Of a stretch of 64,000 bases of DNA, positions 18,159 to 27,983 are shown piece by piece. A program made the translations under genes and the position numbers. This DNA comes from Pectobacterium sp. CFBP8739 (lineage in GTDB: Bacteria > Pseudomonadota > Gammaproteobacteria > Enterobacterales > Enterobacteriaceae). Within the stretch, counting starts at the first letter, position 1; each line of letters begins with the position of its first letter. Below the pieces are notes generated by a model. The model searched no databases and was not told the origin of the DNA. It worked only from the letters and a program-made list of their open reading frames with translations. The stretch is taken from assembly GCF_013449375.1 (NCBI RefSeq), contig NZ_JACDRR010000005.1, positions 39,074-103,073 of the forward strand, in the 5' to 3' direction.

Positions 18159-19547
18159 ATGACGCAGCCTTCATCACCCGAAAAAGTATCGCAAAGCACG
18201 CTGATCAGGGAATGGAATCCTGAAGATACAAAATTCTGGCAATCTGGTGGCCAACGGATAGCACAGCGTAACCTTTGGATCTCTGTGCCGTGCCTGCTGT
18301 TGTCGTTTTGTGTCTGGATGATATTCAGCACCGTGGCCGTTAACCTAAACAAGGTCGGATTTCGTTTTACCACAGACCAACTCTTTTTACTGACTGCGCT
18401 GCCTTCCGTCTCCGGCGCGCTATTACGCGTTCCATACTCCTTCGTTATCCCAATGGTTGGCGGTCGCCGTTGGACGACATTAAGTACCATCATTCTGGTG
18501 ATCCCGTGTATTTGGCTCGGGTTTGCCGTACAAAACCCGCAAACGCCGTACAGCATTTTCGTCACGATTTCTCTGATGTGTGGCTTCGCGGGTGCTAACT
18601 TCGCGTCCAGCATGGCGAACATCAGTTTCTTCTTTCCCAAATCACGTCAGGGTAGTGCGCTAGGCATTAACGGCGGATTGGGCAACCTCGGCGTGAGCGT
18701 GATGCAGTTGCTGGTGCCGGTAGTGATTTTCCTGCCGATTCTGGGCTTTTCTGGCAATGGCGTTGTTCAGCCTGACGGGCACCCGATTTGGCTGCACCAT
18801 GCGGCATGGATGTGGGTACCGTTTTTGGTGATTGCTGCAACCGCTGCCTGGTTTGGTATGAACGATCTTCCTGCGCCTAATGCGTCTATACGCAAGCAGT
18901 TGCCGGTTCTGAAGCAAATGCATCTGTGGGTGCTCAGCTTTCTGTACTTGTCCACGTTTGGCTCATTTATCGGTTTTTCGGCGGGCTTCGGCATGCTGTC
19001 CAGAACACAGTTTCCAGACATCGTGATTCTGTACTACGCGTTCTTTGGACCACTGCTGGGGGCGTTGGCGCGTCCGGTGGGTGGAATGCTGTCTGACCGT
19101 TTTGGCGGTGTGAAAGTTACGTTGATTAACTTCATCTTGATGGTGATTCTCTCGGTATTACTGTTCCTGTCCCTGCCGAGTGCGAACTCTGCGGGTTCAT
19201 TCGGGATGTTCTTTGGCATCTTCATGATGCTGTTCCTGACGGCCGGTCTGGGTAGTGGGTCAACCTTCCAGATGATCGCCGTGATTTTCCGTAAATTAAC
19301 GGCAGATCGCGTGAAAACTCAAGGTGGAAGCGATGCGGATGCGCAGCGTACCGCAGCCACGGATACCGCCGCAGCGCTGGGCTTTATCTCAGCCATTGGC
19401 GCTATCGGCGGCTTCTTCATTCCTCAAGCCTTCGGGATGTCGCTGGAGTTAACCGGTTCACCCACCGGCGCGATGAAGGTGTTTGTGGTGTGCTACGTGG
19501 TGTGCGTATTGGTGACCTGGCTGTTTTATGCCAGAAAGCAACGCTAA
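18159..19547 (+). CDS. narK: Nitrate/nitrite transporter NarK
   Basis: 462 residues from ATG 18159 (E. coli NarK is 463), matching from MTQPSSPEKVSQSTLIREWNPEDTKFW. An MFS protein with 12 membrane segments. The nitrate-signature glycine-rich stretches are seen (GSALGINGGLGNLGVSVMQ in TM5 and TAAALGFISAIGAIGGFFIP in TM11). The conserved TM2 Arg (ALLRVPYSFVIP) and TM8 Arg (ALARPVGGMLSDRFGG) that bind the anion are present. It exchanges nitrate for nitrite across the inner membrane during nitrate respiration. It is controlled by FNR and NarL sites and followed by a strong hairpin. Confidence 0.94.
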   Translation: MTQPSSPEKVSQSTLIREWNPEDTKFWQSGGQRIAQRNLWISVPCLLLSFCVWMIFSTVAVNLNKVGFRFTTDQLFLLTALPSVSGALLRVPYSFVIPMVGGRRWTTLSTIILVIPCIWLGFAVQNPQTPYSIFVTISLMCGFAGANFASSMANISFFFPKSRQGSALGINGGLGNLGVSVMQLLVPVVIFLPILGFSGNGVVQPDGHPIWLHHAAWMWVPFLVIAATAAWFGMNDLPAPNASIRKQLPVLKQMHLWVLSFLYLSTFGSFIGFSAGFGMLSRTQFPDIVILYYAFFGPLLGALARPVGGMLSDRFGGVKVTLINFILMVILSVLLFLSLPSANSAGSFGMFFGIFMMLFLTAGLGSGSTFQMIAVIFRKLTADRVKTQGGSDADAQRTAATDTAAALGFISAIGAIGGFFIPQAFGMSLELTGSPTGAMKVFVVCYVVCVLVTWLFYARKQR

Positions 19548-19564
19548 GCGTTGACCCGCCTCCC

Positions 19565-19607
19565 AACCACCTCTTAGTCACATTCTTATGTCGACTAAGA
19601 GGTGGTT
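19565..19607 (+). terminator. Hairpin after narK
   Basis: AACCACCTCTTAGTC (19565-19579) and GACTAAGAGGTGGTT (19593-19607) form a perfect 15-bp stem with a 13-nt loop, 17 bp after the narK stop. There is no following T run beyond the stem's own TT, so termination is likely but unproven. Confidence 0.6.
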
Positions 19608-19646
19608 CCGTGCGCGATTAATGCTGTCATTTTCATACTACTCTGT

Positions 19647-19853
19647 AGCACGCGCCCGACACGGGGCGGCTCAATCGCCGCTCGCCCCGTGACCCCAGGC
19701 TTTTGGCGGAAATTATGCCGCTGATGCGGTGCCTTCGTCGGTATCGGACTTTGCGGATCGCTTGCGACACGTTCCCGACGTGGCGCAAGCTTTCGCCGCA
19801 TCCTTGCGGCTCATCCTAAGCCCGCTCTCTCCTCAGCATAATTTTTTACGCCA
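19647..19853 (+). repeat. Structured dispersed repeat, copy A (207 bp)
   Basis: This shares its layout and many blocks with copy B at 42611-42814 (GCGGCTCA, GGCTTTT, GGCG, ATGCCGCT, GCGGTGCCTTC, GTTCCC, CTCATCCT, TTACGCCA). Stems are CACGGGGCG/CGCCCCGTG (19660-19668/19683-19691), GCTTGCGACACG/CGTGGCGCAAGC (19760-19771/19779-19790, one A-G mismatch) and GCCGCA/TGCGGC (19795-19800/19805-19810). Stem sequences differ from copy B in a compensatory way. It may be a mobile-derived repeat or a structured RNA. Confidence 0.7.
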
Positions 19854-20216
19854 AAAAAATAAGGACAGAAAACTAATAGATCATCTCTCTTTTTCGAGCG
19901 ATTTTTCGTCGCTTCCCGACTACTACCTCTAAATAGTCGTGTGTGTGAATTCAGTATAAACACAAAATTAATGGGTTTATTTTTATCATTTAATATCAAT
20001 ATCTTAATTGATATTTTTGTCATAATTCTTTGGTGGTAGTTGATGAGGAATGCCATTTTTAAGCGGGAAACTCTCTTGATCGTTATCAACTTTGACGAGG
20101 GGCTGGCTGGATACGCTAGCGCCAACTTGAGCGATGTGTCGTAAGCAAAAACAGATGTCTGCTACGAGCATTTCATAACGACAGGGGCCAGCAGGCTTCG
20201 CAGCAGGAGAGTCCGG
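19854..20216 (+). promoter_or_regulatory. narG control region: FNR box and distal NarL heptamer
   Basis: A perfect FNR box, TTGAT-CGTT-ATCAA, lies at 20076-20089 and implies a start near 20124, with a weak -10 TACGCT at 20112-20117. A NarL heptamer, TACCTCT at 19924-19930, falls near -197, equivalent to the -195 site of E. coli narG. The AT-rich tract between could hold the IHF bend site. An SD (GGAG) precedes narG. Confidence 0.7.
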
Positions 20217-23200
20217 ATGAGCAAATTCCTTGACCGGTTACGTTACTTCAAACAACTGGCCGAACCGTTTTCCGATGGTCATGGTCAGACCCTCAATACC
20301 AATCGTGACTGGGAAGACGGCTATCGCAGTCGCTGGCAGCATGACAAAATTGTGCGTTCTACTCACGGGGTAAACTGTACCGGTTCATGTAGCTGGAAGA
20401 TTTATGTGAAAAACGGTCTGGTGACGTGGGAAACGCAGCAGACCGATTATCCACGTACCCGCCCGGACCTGCCTAACCATGAGCCTCGCGGCTGCCCGCG
20501 CGGTGCCAGCTATTCCTGGTATCTCTACAGCGCTAACCGCCTGAAATATCCAATGATGCGCAAGCGCCTGCTGAAATTGTGGCGTGAAGCGAAACTGACG
20601 CACAGCGATCCGGTTGATGCCTGGGCGTCCATCGTCAACGACCCCGAAAAAACCAAATACTACAAACAAATTCGTGGCCGTGGTGGCTTCGTTCGTTCTG
20701 ACTGGAATGAAGTCAACGAACTGATCGCGGCCTCTAACGTTTACACCACCAAAACCTTCGGCCCAGACCGCGTGATCGGTTTCTCACCGATTCCTGCGAT
20801 GTCGATGGTGTCCTACGCAGCGGGGGCCCGTTACCTTTCCCTGCTTGGCGGCGTGTGTCTTAGCTTCTACGACTGGTACTGTGACTTGCCGCCAGCATCA
20901 CCTATGACCTGGGGTGAGCAGACTGACGTACCGGAGTCTGCCGACTGGTATAACTCCTCTTACATCATTGCCTGGGGCTCTAACGTTCCGCAAACCCGTA
21001 CGCCGGATGCCCACTTCTTTACGGAAGTTCGCTACAAAGGCACCAAAACCGTAGCGGTCACGCCGGATTACGCGGAAATCGCCAAGCTGTGCGACCACTG
21101 GCTGAACCCGAAACAAGGTACCGACAGCGCGATGGCGCTGGCAATGGGCCACGTGATTCTGAAAGAGTTCCACCTCGACAAACCGAGCCAGTATTTCAGC
21201 GAGTACGTTCGTCAATACACGGACTTACCGATGCTGGTGCTGCTGGAGCCGCGTGAGGACGGCTATTACGCCGCAGGCCGAATGCTGCGTGCCTCCGATC
21301 TGGTGGACAACCTCGGCCAGGACAACAACCCGCAGTGGAAAACTATCGCGATTGACGATGAGAGCGGCAACCTGACGGCACCGCAAGGGTCGATTGGCTA
21401 CCGCTGGGGCGATCAGGGCAAATGGAATCTGGAACAGCGCGACGGTGTGAGCGGCGAAGAAGTGAAGCTACGCTTGAGCCTGCTGGGCTCGCATGACGAT
21501 GTCGTTGATGTCGGCTTCCCGTATTTTGGCGGCGCGGTCAGCGAACATTTCAACAACGTTGAGCTACAAGACATCCTGCTGCACAAACTGCCCGTTAAGC
21601 GGTTGACACTGGCTGACGGTAGCGACGCGCTGGTTGCCTGCGTGTATGACCTGACGATGGCGAACTACGGTCTGGATCGCGGTCTGGGCGACGACAACTG
21701 CGCGCGTGATTATGACGATGTGAAAGCGTACAGCCCAGCCTGGGCTGAGAAAATTACTGGCGTTTCTCGTCAGAACATCATCCGCATTGCGCGTGAATTT
21801 GCGGATAACGCCGATAAAACGCACGGTCGTTCGATGATCATCGTCGGTGCCGGTATCAACCACTGGTACCACATGGACATGAACTACCGCGGCATCATCA
21901 ACATGCTGATTTTCTGCGGCTGTGTTGGTCAGAGCGGTGGCGGTTGGGCGCACTACGTCGGACAAGAAAAACTGCGTCCGCAAACCGGTTGGGTGCCATT
22001 AGCGTTTGGTCTGGACTGGCAGCGTCCGCCACGCCACATGAACAGTACCTCGTTCTTCTATAACCATTCTAGCCAGTGGCGTTATGAAACCGTCGCGCCG
22101 CAGGAACTGCTGTCACCGCTGGCAGATAAATCCCGCTTTACCGGCAGCATGATTGACTTCAACGTGCGCGCCGAGCGTATGGGCTGGTTGCCGTCTGCAC
22201 CGCAGTTGAACGTTAACCCGCTGGATATTGCAGAGAAAGCGCGTGCCGCCGGCGTCACGCCGCAGGACTATACCGTTGCTGCGTTGAAATCAGGCGAAAT
22301 CAAATTTGCTGCTGAACAGCCGGATAGTCCGCAAAACTACCCGCGCAACCTGTTCATCTGGCGTTCTAACCTGCTGGGTTCCTCCGGTAAAGGCCACGAA
22401 TACATGCTGAAGTATCTGCTGGGTACGGAGCACGGTATTCAAGGGCAAGATCTGGGTACCGCAGGCAGTGTGAAGCCGGAAGAGGTGGAATGGCACGATC
22501 AAGGCGTTGAAGGCAAACTGGATCTGGTGGTGACGCTTGATTTCCGTATGTCCAGCACCTGCCTGTATTCCGACATCGTCCTGCCAACGGCAACCTGGTA
22601 CGAAAAAGACGACATGAATACCTCGGATATGCATCCGTTTATTCATCCGTTGTCTGCGGCTGTCGATCCCGCATGGGATTCAAAAAGCGACTGGGAAATC
22701 TACAAAGGTATCGCGAAAGCCTTCTCCCGTGTCTGTCTGGGGCATCTGGGTCAGGAAACCGATCTGGTGACCTTGCCGATTCAACACGACTCTGCGGCGG
22801 AAATGGCCCAGCCGTTTGGCGTGGAGGACTGGAAAAAAGGCGAATGCGATCTGATTCCGGGCAAAACGGCGCCACACCTGATGATGGTGGAGCGCGATTA
22901 TCCGAACCTGTACGAACGTTTCACCTCGCTCGGTCCGTTGATGGACAAGCTGGGCAACGGCGGTAAAGGTATTGGCTGGAACACACAGACCGAAGTCGAT
23001 TTCCTGAAAAAGCTGAACTACACCAAGGCTGACGGTGCGGCGGCAGGTCGTCCGAAGATTGAAACGGCGATCGATGCGGCAGAAGTGATTCTGTCTCTGG
23101 CTCCGGAAACCAACGGTCAGGTAGCGGTGAAGGCGTGGGAAGCGCTGAGCAAATTCACTGGTCGTGACCACACGCATCTGGCACTGAATAAAGAAGACGA

Positions 23201-23981
23201 AAAAATTCGCTTCCGCGATATTCAGGCGCAGCCGCGCAAGATTATCTCCAGCCCGACCTGGTCTGGTTTGGAAGATGAACACGTTTCCTATAACGCCTGT
23301 TATACCAACGTTCATGAGCTGATTCCGTGGCGTACGCTGTCCGGTCGCCAACAGCTGTATCAAGACCATGAGTGGATGCGTGCCTTCGGTGAAAGCCTGC
23401 TGGTATACCGTCCGCCGGTCGACACCCGTGCGGCTGAGCCGGTGATGAATAAGAAACCTAACGGCAACCCGGAAAAACCGCTGAACTTCCTGACGCCGCA
23501 CCAGAAATGGGGTATTCACTCCACGTACAGCGACAACCTGTTGATGCTGACGCTGGGTCGCGGTGGCCCGATTATCTGGCTGAGCGAAGATGATGCCCGC
23601 GATTTGGGTATTGCGGATAACGACTGGGTAGAAGCGTTTAACGCCAACGGTGCGCTGACGGCGCGTGCGGTTGTCAGCCAGCGTGTGCCGGCGGGAATGA
23701 CCATGATGTACCACGCGCAGGAACGCATTATTAACCTGCCGGGGTCGGAAATTACCCAGCAGCGCGGCGGTATTCACAACTCGGTAACCCGTATCACGCC
23801 GAAACCGACTCATATGATCGGCGGCTATGCCCAACTGGCTTATGGCTTTAACTACTACGGCACCGTTGGGTCAAACCGCGATGAGTTCGTCGTAGTTCGT
23901 AAAATGAAACGCATCGACTGGCTGGATGATGAAGGTCAGGACTATGTACAGAAACAGACAGTACAGCAGGAGAAAGCCTGA
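20217..23981 (+). CDS. narG: Respiratory nitrate reductase alpha subunit NarG
   Basis: 1254 residues, near the E. coli length (1247). The N-terminus has the unusual FeS ligand set His-Cys-Cys-Cys (HGVNCTGSCSWKIYVKNG, then EPRGCPRGASYSWYLYS). The body is a molybdo-bis-MGD oxidoreductase, with the Mo-ligand Asp region near 220 (YCDLPPASPMTWGEQTDVPES). It reduces nitrate to nitrite at the cytoplasmic face and takes electrons through NarH from NarI. The narH start overlaps the stop (TGATG). No frameshift was seen. Confidence 0.96.
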   Translation: MSKFLDRLRYFKQLAEPFSDGHGQTLNTNRDWEDGYRSRWQHDKIVRSTHGVNCTGSCSWKIYVKNGLVTWETQQTDYPRTRPDLPNHEPRGCPRGASYSWYLYSANRLKYPMMRKRLLKLWREAKLTHSDPVDAWASIVNDPEKTKYYKQIRGRGGFVRSDWNEVNELIAASNVYTTKTFGPDRVIGFSPIPAMSMVSYAAGARYLSLLGGVCLSFYDWYCDLPPASPMTWGEQTDVPESADWYNSSYIIAWGSNVPQTRTPDAHFFTEVRYKGTKTVAVTPDYAEIAKLCDHWLNPKQGTDSAMALAMGHVILKEFHLDKPSQYFSEYVRQYTDLPMLVLLEPREDGYYAAGRMLRASDLVDNLGQDNNPQWKTIAIDDESGNLTAPQGSIGYRWGDQGKWNLEQRDGVSGEEVKLRLSLLGSHDDVVDVGFPYFGGAVSEHFNNVELQDILLHKLPVKRLTLADGSDALVACVYDLTMANYGLDRGLGDDNCARDYDDVKAYSPAWAEKITGVSRQNIIRIAREFADNADKTHGRSMIIVGAGINHWYHMDMNYRGIINMLIFCGCVGQSGGGWAHYVGQEKLRPQTGWVPLAFGLDWQRPPRHMNSTSFFYNHSSQWRYETVAPQELLSPLADKSRFTGSMIDFNVRAERMGWLPSAPQLNVNPLDIAEKARAAGVTPQDYTVAALKSGEIKFAAEQPDSPQNYPRNLFIWRSNLLGSSGKGHEYMLKYLLGTEHGIQGQDLGTAGSVKPEEVEWHDQGVEGKLDLVVTLDFRMSSTCLYSDIVLPTATWYEKDDMNTSDMHPFIHPLSAAVDPAWDSKSDWEIYKGIAKAFSRVCLGHLGQETDLVTLPIQHDSAAEMAQPFGVEDWKKGECDLIPGKTAPHLMMVERDYPNLYERFTSLGPLMDKLGNGGKGIGWNTQTEVDFLKKLNYTKADGAAAGRPKIETAIDAAEVILSLAPETNGQVAVKAWEALSKFTGRDHTHLALNKEDEKIRFRDIQAQPRKIISSPTWSGLEDEHVSYNACYTNVHELIPWRTLSGRQQLYQDHEWMRAFGESLLVYRPPVDTRAAEPVMNKKPNGNPEKPLNFLTPHQKWGIHSTYSDNLLMLTLGRGGPIIWLSEDDARDLGIADNDWVEAFNANGALTARAVVSQRVPAGMTMMYHAQERIINLPGSEITQQRGGIHNSVTRITPKPTHMIGGYAQLAYGFNYYGTVGSNRDEFVVVRKMKRIDWLDDEGQDYVQKQTVQQEKA

Positions 23982-25546
23982 TGAAAATTCGTTCACAAGT
24001 GGGCATGGTGCTGAATCTGGACAAATGCATCGGCTGTCACACCTGCTCCGTCAGCTGTAAAAACGTCTGGACCAGCCGTGAAGGGATGGAATACGCCTGG
24101 TTCAACAACGTCGAAACCAAACCGGGCGTGGGTTATCCCCATGCCTGGGAAGATCAGGAAAAATGGAAGGGCGGCTGGATCCGTAAAATCAGCGGTAAGC
24201 TCGAACCGCGTATGGGTAACCGCATCAGCGTGTTGTCCAAAATCTTCGCTAACCCGGATGTGCCGGAAATCGACGACTACTATGAGCCGTTCGACTACGA
24301 CTATCAGAACCTGCGTAAAGCGCCGGAAGGCAAGCATCAGCCTGTCGCGCGTCCGCGCTCGCTGATTACCGGTCAGCGGATGAAGAAAATCGAGAACGGC
24401 CCGAACTGGGAAGACGATCTGGGGGGTGAATTCAGCGTGCGCGCCAAAGACAAAAACTTTGAGCATATGCAGAAAGAGATGTACGGCCAGTTCGAAAACA
24501 CGTTCATGATGTATCTGCCGCGTCTGTGCGAACACTGCCTGAATCCAGCGTGTGTGGCGACCTGCCCGAGCGGCGCGATCTACAAACGTGGCGAAGACGG
24601 TATCGTCCTGATCGATCAGGACAAATGTCGCGGCTGGCGTATGTGCCTGACCGGTTGCCCGTACAAAAAAATCTACTTCAACTGGAAGAGCGGTAAATCA
24701 GAAAAATGTATTTTCTGCTACCCGCGTATCGAAAGCGGTCAGCCGACACTCTGCTCTGAAACCTGCGTTGGACGTATCCGCTATCTGGGCGTACTGCTCT
24801 ATGATGCCGACCGCATCGAGCAAGCGGCTTCGGTGGAAAATGAGAAAGATCTGTACCAGAGCCAACTGGATGTGTTCCTTGACCCGCACGACCCGAAAGT
24901 CATTGAACAAGCGCTGAAAGACGGCATTCCAAACAGCGTCATTGAAGCGGCACAGCAGTCGCCGGTGTACAAAATGGCGATGGACTGGAAGCTGGCGCTG
25001 CCGCTGCACCCAGAATATCGCACGCTGCCGATGGTGTGGTACGTGCCGCCGTTGTCACCGATTCAGTCTGCTGCGGATGCGGGTCAATTGGCGCACACCG
25101 GCGTACTGCCGGACGTCGAAAGTCTGCGTATTCCAGTGCAATATCTGGCGAACCTGCTGACCGCAGGGGATACCGAGCCGGTATTGCTGGCGCTGAAACG
25201 TATGCTGGCGATGCGTCACTACAAACGTGCAGAAACTGTAGAAGGCAAGATCGATACCCGTGCGCTGGAACAGGTTGGGCTGACCGAAGCGCAGGCGCAG
25301 GAAATGTACCGCTATCTGGCGATTGCGAACTACGAAGATCGTTTCGTGATTCCATCAAGCCATCGTGAACTGGCGCGTGAAGCGTTCCCGGAAAGCAAAG
25401 GCTGCGGCTTCAGCTTTGGCGATGGTTGCCACGGCAGCGATACCAAATTCAACCTGTTCAACAGCAAGCGTATTGATGCCATTGATGTCAGCAACAAAAC
25501 GCGCGACATGAACAGCAAAATCATGCGGGAGACGAACCATGATTAG
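23981..25546 (+). CDS. narH: Respiratory nitrate reductase beta subunit NarH
   Basis: 521 residues. Four FeS cluster motifs are seen: CIGCHTCSVSCKNVW (16-30), CEHCLNPACVATCPSG (near 184), CRGWRMCLTGCPYKK (near 217, where Trp replaces a Cys, as expected for the 3Fe-4S cluster), and CIFCYPRIESGQPTLCSETCVG (split over 244-265). It conducts electrons from NarI heme to NarG. Slightly longer than E. coli NarH (512). The narJ start lies 8 bp before its stop. Confidence 0.96.
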   Translation: MKIRSQVGMVLNLDKCIGCHTCSVSCKNVWTSREGMEYAWFNNVETKPGVGYPHAWEDQEKWKGGWIRKISGKLEPRMGNRISVLSKIFANPDVPEIDDYYEPFDYDYQNLRKAPEGKHQPVARPRSLITGQRMKKIENGPNWEDDLGGEFSVRAKDKNFEHMQKEMYGQFENTFMMYLPRLCEHCLNPACVATCPSGAIYKRGEDGIVLIDQDKCRGWRMCLTGCPYKKIYFNWKSGKSEKCIFCYPRIESGQPTLCSETCVGRIRYLGVLLYDADRIEQAASVENEKDLYQSQLDVFLDPHDPKVIEQALKDGIPNSVIEAAQQSPVYKMAMDWKLALPLHPEYRTLPMVWYVPPLSPIQSAADAGQLAHTGVLPDVESLRIPVQYLANLLTAGDTEPVLLALKRMLAMRHYKRAETVEGKIDTRALEQVGLTEAQAQEMYRYLAIANYEDRFVIPSSHRELAREAFPESKGCGFSFGDGCHGSDTKFNLFNSKRIDAIDVSNKTRDMNSKIMRETNHD

Positions 25547-26258
25547 CCTGCGGATTATTGCCCGCCTGCTGGACTATCCCGATAGCGAGCTGTGGGAAAA
25601 CCGGGCTGAGTTGATCGAAGCGGTAGAGCAGGCCGATGCTTTACCGCTGCGTGAGAGTCATCAGCTCATGCAGTTCATCAATACGTTGTGCGCGCAGGAT
25701 CTGTTGGACCAGCAGGCGGAGTATAGCGGCCTGTTTGACCGCGGTCGGGCGACCTCGCTGCTGCTGTTCGAACACGTTCACGGTGAGTCTCGCGATCGTG
25801 GTCAGGCGATGGTCGATCTGATGCAGCAATATCAGGACGCGGGTCTGGCGCTGGATTGCCGTGAGCTGCCGGACTATCTGCCGCTGTATCTTGAGTACCT
25901 TTCTCGTCTGGAGCCCGCGCAGAGTTGCGCGGGTTTACTCGACATCGCGCCGATTCTGGCGTTGATTGGTGCGCGTTTGCAGCAGCGTGACAGCAGCTAT
26001 GCTGTGCTGTTCGATCTGTTGTTATCGCTGTCCGGTAGCGACCTGAAAAGTGACGATGTCACACACAAGGTGGTTGACGAAGCACGCGACGACACGCCGC
26101 AGGCGCTGGATGCCGTGTGGGAAGAGGAACAGGTTAAGTTCCTCGGCGAAGAAGGCTGCGCATCGGCCCAACAAACGCAACACCAACGCCGCTTTGCTGG
26201 CGCGGTGCTGCCGCAATATCTGAATCTTGACGCGACATCGGCGGGAGGGCAACGCTAA
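25539..26258 (+). CDS. narJ: Nitrate reductase maturation chaperone NarJ
   Basis: 239 residues of TorD/NarJ all-helical type. The typical N-terminus ([26 protein letters not shown]) and [26 protein letters not shown] are seen. It binds the NarG N-terminus, assists FeS and Mo-cofactor insertion, and is not part of the final enzyme. It overlaps both narH and narI (TAATG), so the four genes are tightly coupled. Confidence 0.94.
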   Translation: MISLRIIARLLDYPDSELWENRAELIEAVEQADALPLRESHQLMQFINTLCAQDLLDQQAEYSGLFDRGRATSLLLFEHVHGESRDRGQAMVDLMQQYQDAGLALDCRELPDYLPLYLEYLSRLEPAQSCAGLLDIAPILALIGARLQQRDSSYAVLFDLLLSLSGSDLKSDDVTHKVVDEARDDTPQALDAVWEEEQVKFLGEEGCASAQQTQHQRRFAGAVLPQYLNLDATSAGGQR

Positions 26259-26947
26259 TGAGTGCAATCACTAACTATTTCAATATATTCTTTTTTGATA
26301 TCTATCCCTACCTGGCGATGGCCATTTTCCTGATTGGTAGCTGGCTGCGCTATGACTACGGCCAGTACAGCTGGCGTGCGGGTTCGAGCCAAATGCTGGA
26401 TAAGAAAGGGATGCGTCTGGCGTCTAACCTGTTCCATCTGGGGATTCTGGGTGTTTTTGCCGGACACTTCCTCGGTATGCTGACGCCGCACTGGATGTAT
26501 GAAGCGTTCCTGCCAATGGAGGTAAAACAGAAAATGGCGATGTTCGGCGGTGGTGCGGCAGGTCTGTTGACGTTTGTCGGTGGTGTGTTGTTGTTAAAGC
26601 GCCGTTTGACCAACCCGCGTATTCGCGCCACATCCAGCGTTGGTGACATCCTTATTCTGTCTTTGCTGGTGATTCAGGCCGGTTTGGGGCTGTTGACCAT
26701 TCCGTTCTCTGCACAGCATATGGACGGCAGTGAGATGCTGAAGCTGGTCGGTTGGGCGCAAAGTGTGGCGTTCTTCCAGGGCGGGGCATCGGCACATCTG
26801 GTGGGTGTCGCGCTGATCTTCAAACTGCACATCGTGCTCGGGCTGACGCTGTTCGTTCTGTTCCCGTTCTGCCGTCTGGTTCACATTTGGAGCGCACCGG
26901 TCGAGTATCTGACGCGCCGCTACCAGTTAGTACGTAACCGTCGCTAG
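26258..26947 (+). CDS. narI: Respiratory nitrate reductase gamma subunit NarI (cytochrome b)
   Basis: 229 residues with five membrane segments. Candidate heme-b His ligands are seen in [17 protein letters not shown] near residues 52-66, and in [19 protein letters not shown] and [17 protein letters not shown] near the C-terminus. It oxidises menaquinol or ubiquinol and passes electrons to NarH. Last gene of narGHJI; a strong hairpin follows within 10 bp. Confidence 0.95.
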   Translation: MSAITNYFNIFFFDIYPYLAMAIFLIGSWLRYDYGQYSWRAGSSQMLDKKGMRLASNLFHLGILGVFAGHFLGMLTPHWMYEAFLPMEVKQKMAMFGGGAAGLLTFVGGVLLLKRRLTNPRIRATSSVGDILILSLLVIQAGLGLLTIPFSAQHMDGSEMLKLVGWAQSVAFFQGGASAHLVGVALIFKLHIVLGLTLFVLFPFCRLVHIWSAPVEYLTRRYQLVRNRR

Positions 26948-26955
26948 ATAGGATA

Positions 26956-26988
26956 AAAATGGCGGCGTTATCATAACGCCGCCATTTT
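26956..26988 (+). terminator. narGHJI terminator
   Basis: AAAATGGCGGCGTTAT (26956-26971) is the exact reverse complement of 26973-26988, giving a GC-rich stem flanked by A and T runs. It can act on both strands and lies between converging narI and the EamA gene. Confidence 0.8.
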
Positions 26989-27048
26989 AATGCCTTCCTT
27001 TTCATCTTTCCCTGCCAACAACGATCGTCATCGGCAGTTTTTCGTTGA

Positions 27049-27921
27049 TTACTTGCTTCGCGCCATCGTCCACTGCACGGCGAAAACACTCGTCAGTACA
27101 ATCGCTAAACCTAAGAGTGCGGTGCCAGTCATTGACTGGGAAAGCAACGCCCAGCCTAGCACCACAGCAGTCAACGGACTCAGCAACCCCAATGACGCAA
27201 CCGCAACGGTTGGTAGACGGGATACACCACGAAACCACAGCCCATAAGCCAGTACCGCCCCCGCAAGACACAGGTAAGCGTAGGCTCCCCATTGTGGCAG
27301 CGTCAATACTGGGAGCGGCGCATCGACCAGCCAAGCGACCGGCGCCAGCATGATCCCGCCGAGAAAAAGTTGCCAACCCGTAAGCGGTAGTATGGGAAGG
27401 TCGATTCGCCAACGACGTGTCAACCACACGCCCGTTGCCATACAAACTGCCCCTAACAGTGCAGCGGCGATGCCTACGGGTTCAAATGTTGTTTGTGGTG
27501 ACAACAACAAGATTGCCGTACCCGCTACGCCTGCGACAGCCGACCATAGCGTTACCTGATTAGGCGAGCGATGATCGACGACCCAAGTTAACACCATGAT
27601 CAACAGTGGTTGAATCGCCCCTAACACCGCCGCTAATCCGCCTGGTAAACGGTAAGCGGCGACAAACAGCAGAGCCTGGAACACACCGATATTCAAGGCG
27701 CTCAGTACGACCACGCGCCACCAGTCTTGCTTGACGGGAAAGCGTCGGGTGAATAGCAACAACAGTAAACCTGCGGGGAGTACGCGCAGAAGTGCTGCGG
27801 TAAAAGGACGATCGGGCGGCAGGATCTGCGAGGTCACAATGTAAGTCGACCCCCAAATTGCCGGTGCCAGCGCGGTGAGTAAGACGTCACGCCAATAGTG
27901 TGGTGAGGATATCGTGTTCAT
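27049..27921 (-). CDS. EamA-family (DMT) efflux permease, PecM-like
   Basis: 290 residues with ten predicted membrane segments in two EamA repeats (LAPAIWGSTYIVTSQILPPDRPFTAALLRVLPAGLL in the first, AGAVLAYGLWFRGVSRLPTVAVASLGLLSPLTAVVLGW in the second). Length, sequence style and the divergent MarR neighbour resemble PecM of Dickeya, an exporter linked to indigoidine and paired with PecS. The substrate here is not known. A 12-bp element related to one in front of the MarR gene lies 9 bp upstream of its start. Confidence 0.78.
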   Translation of the reverse strand: MNTISSPHYWRDVLLTALAPAIWGSTYIVTSQILPPDRPFTAALLRVLPAGLLLLLFTRRFPVKQDWWRVVVLSALNIGVFQALLFVAAYRLPGGLAAVLGAIQPLLIMVLTWVVDHRSPNQVTLWSAVAGVAGTAILLLSPQTTFEPVGIAAALLGAVCMATGVWLTRRWRIDLPILPLTGWQLFLGGIMLAPVAWLVDAPLPVLTLPQWGAYAYLCLAGAVLAYGLWFRGVSRLPTVAVASLGLLSPLTAVVLGWALLSQSMTGTALLGLAIVLTSVFAVQWTMARSK

Positions 27922-27983
27922 GACTTTACCTTCAATTCAAGATATTATGATAATGCTGAACAATTACCTTGAAGTCAAGATAA
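27922..27983. promoter_or_regulatory. pecM/pecS-like intergenic operator pair
   Basis: CTTCAATTCAAG (27930-27941) and CTTGAAGTCAAG (27968-27979) are related 12-mers 38 bp apart, each followed by ATA within a few bases. The second is a CTTGA-AG-TCAAG palindrome. They abut the start codons of the permease and regulator genes within a 62-bp gap, a layout expected for MarR autoregulation. Inferred from position. Confidence 0.55.

Noticed and set aside
22680-23834. Long minus-strand reading frame opposite narG
   Set aside because: A shadow of strong narG codon bias; no SD and no recognisable domain.
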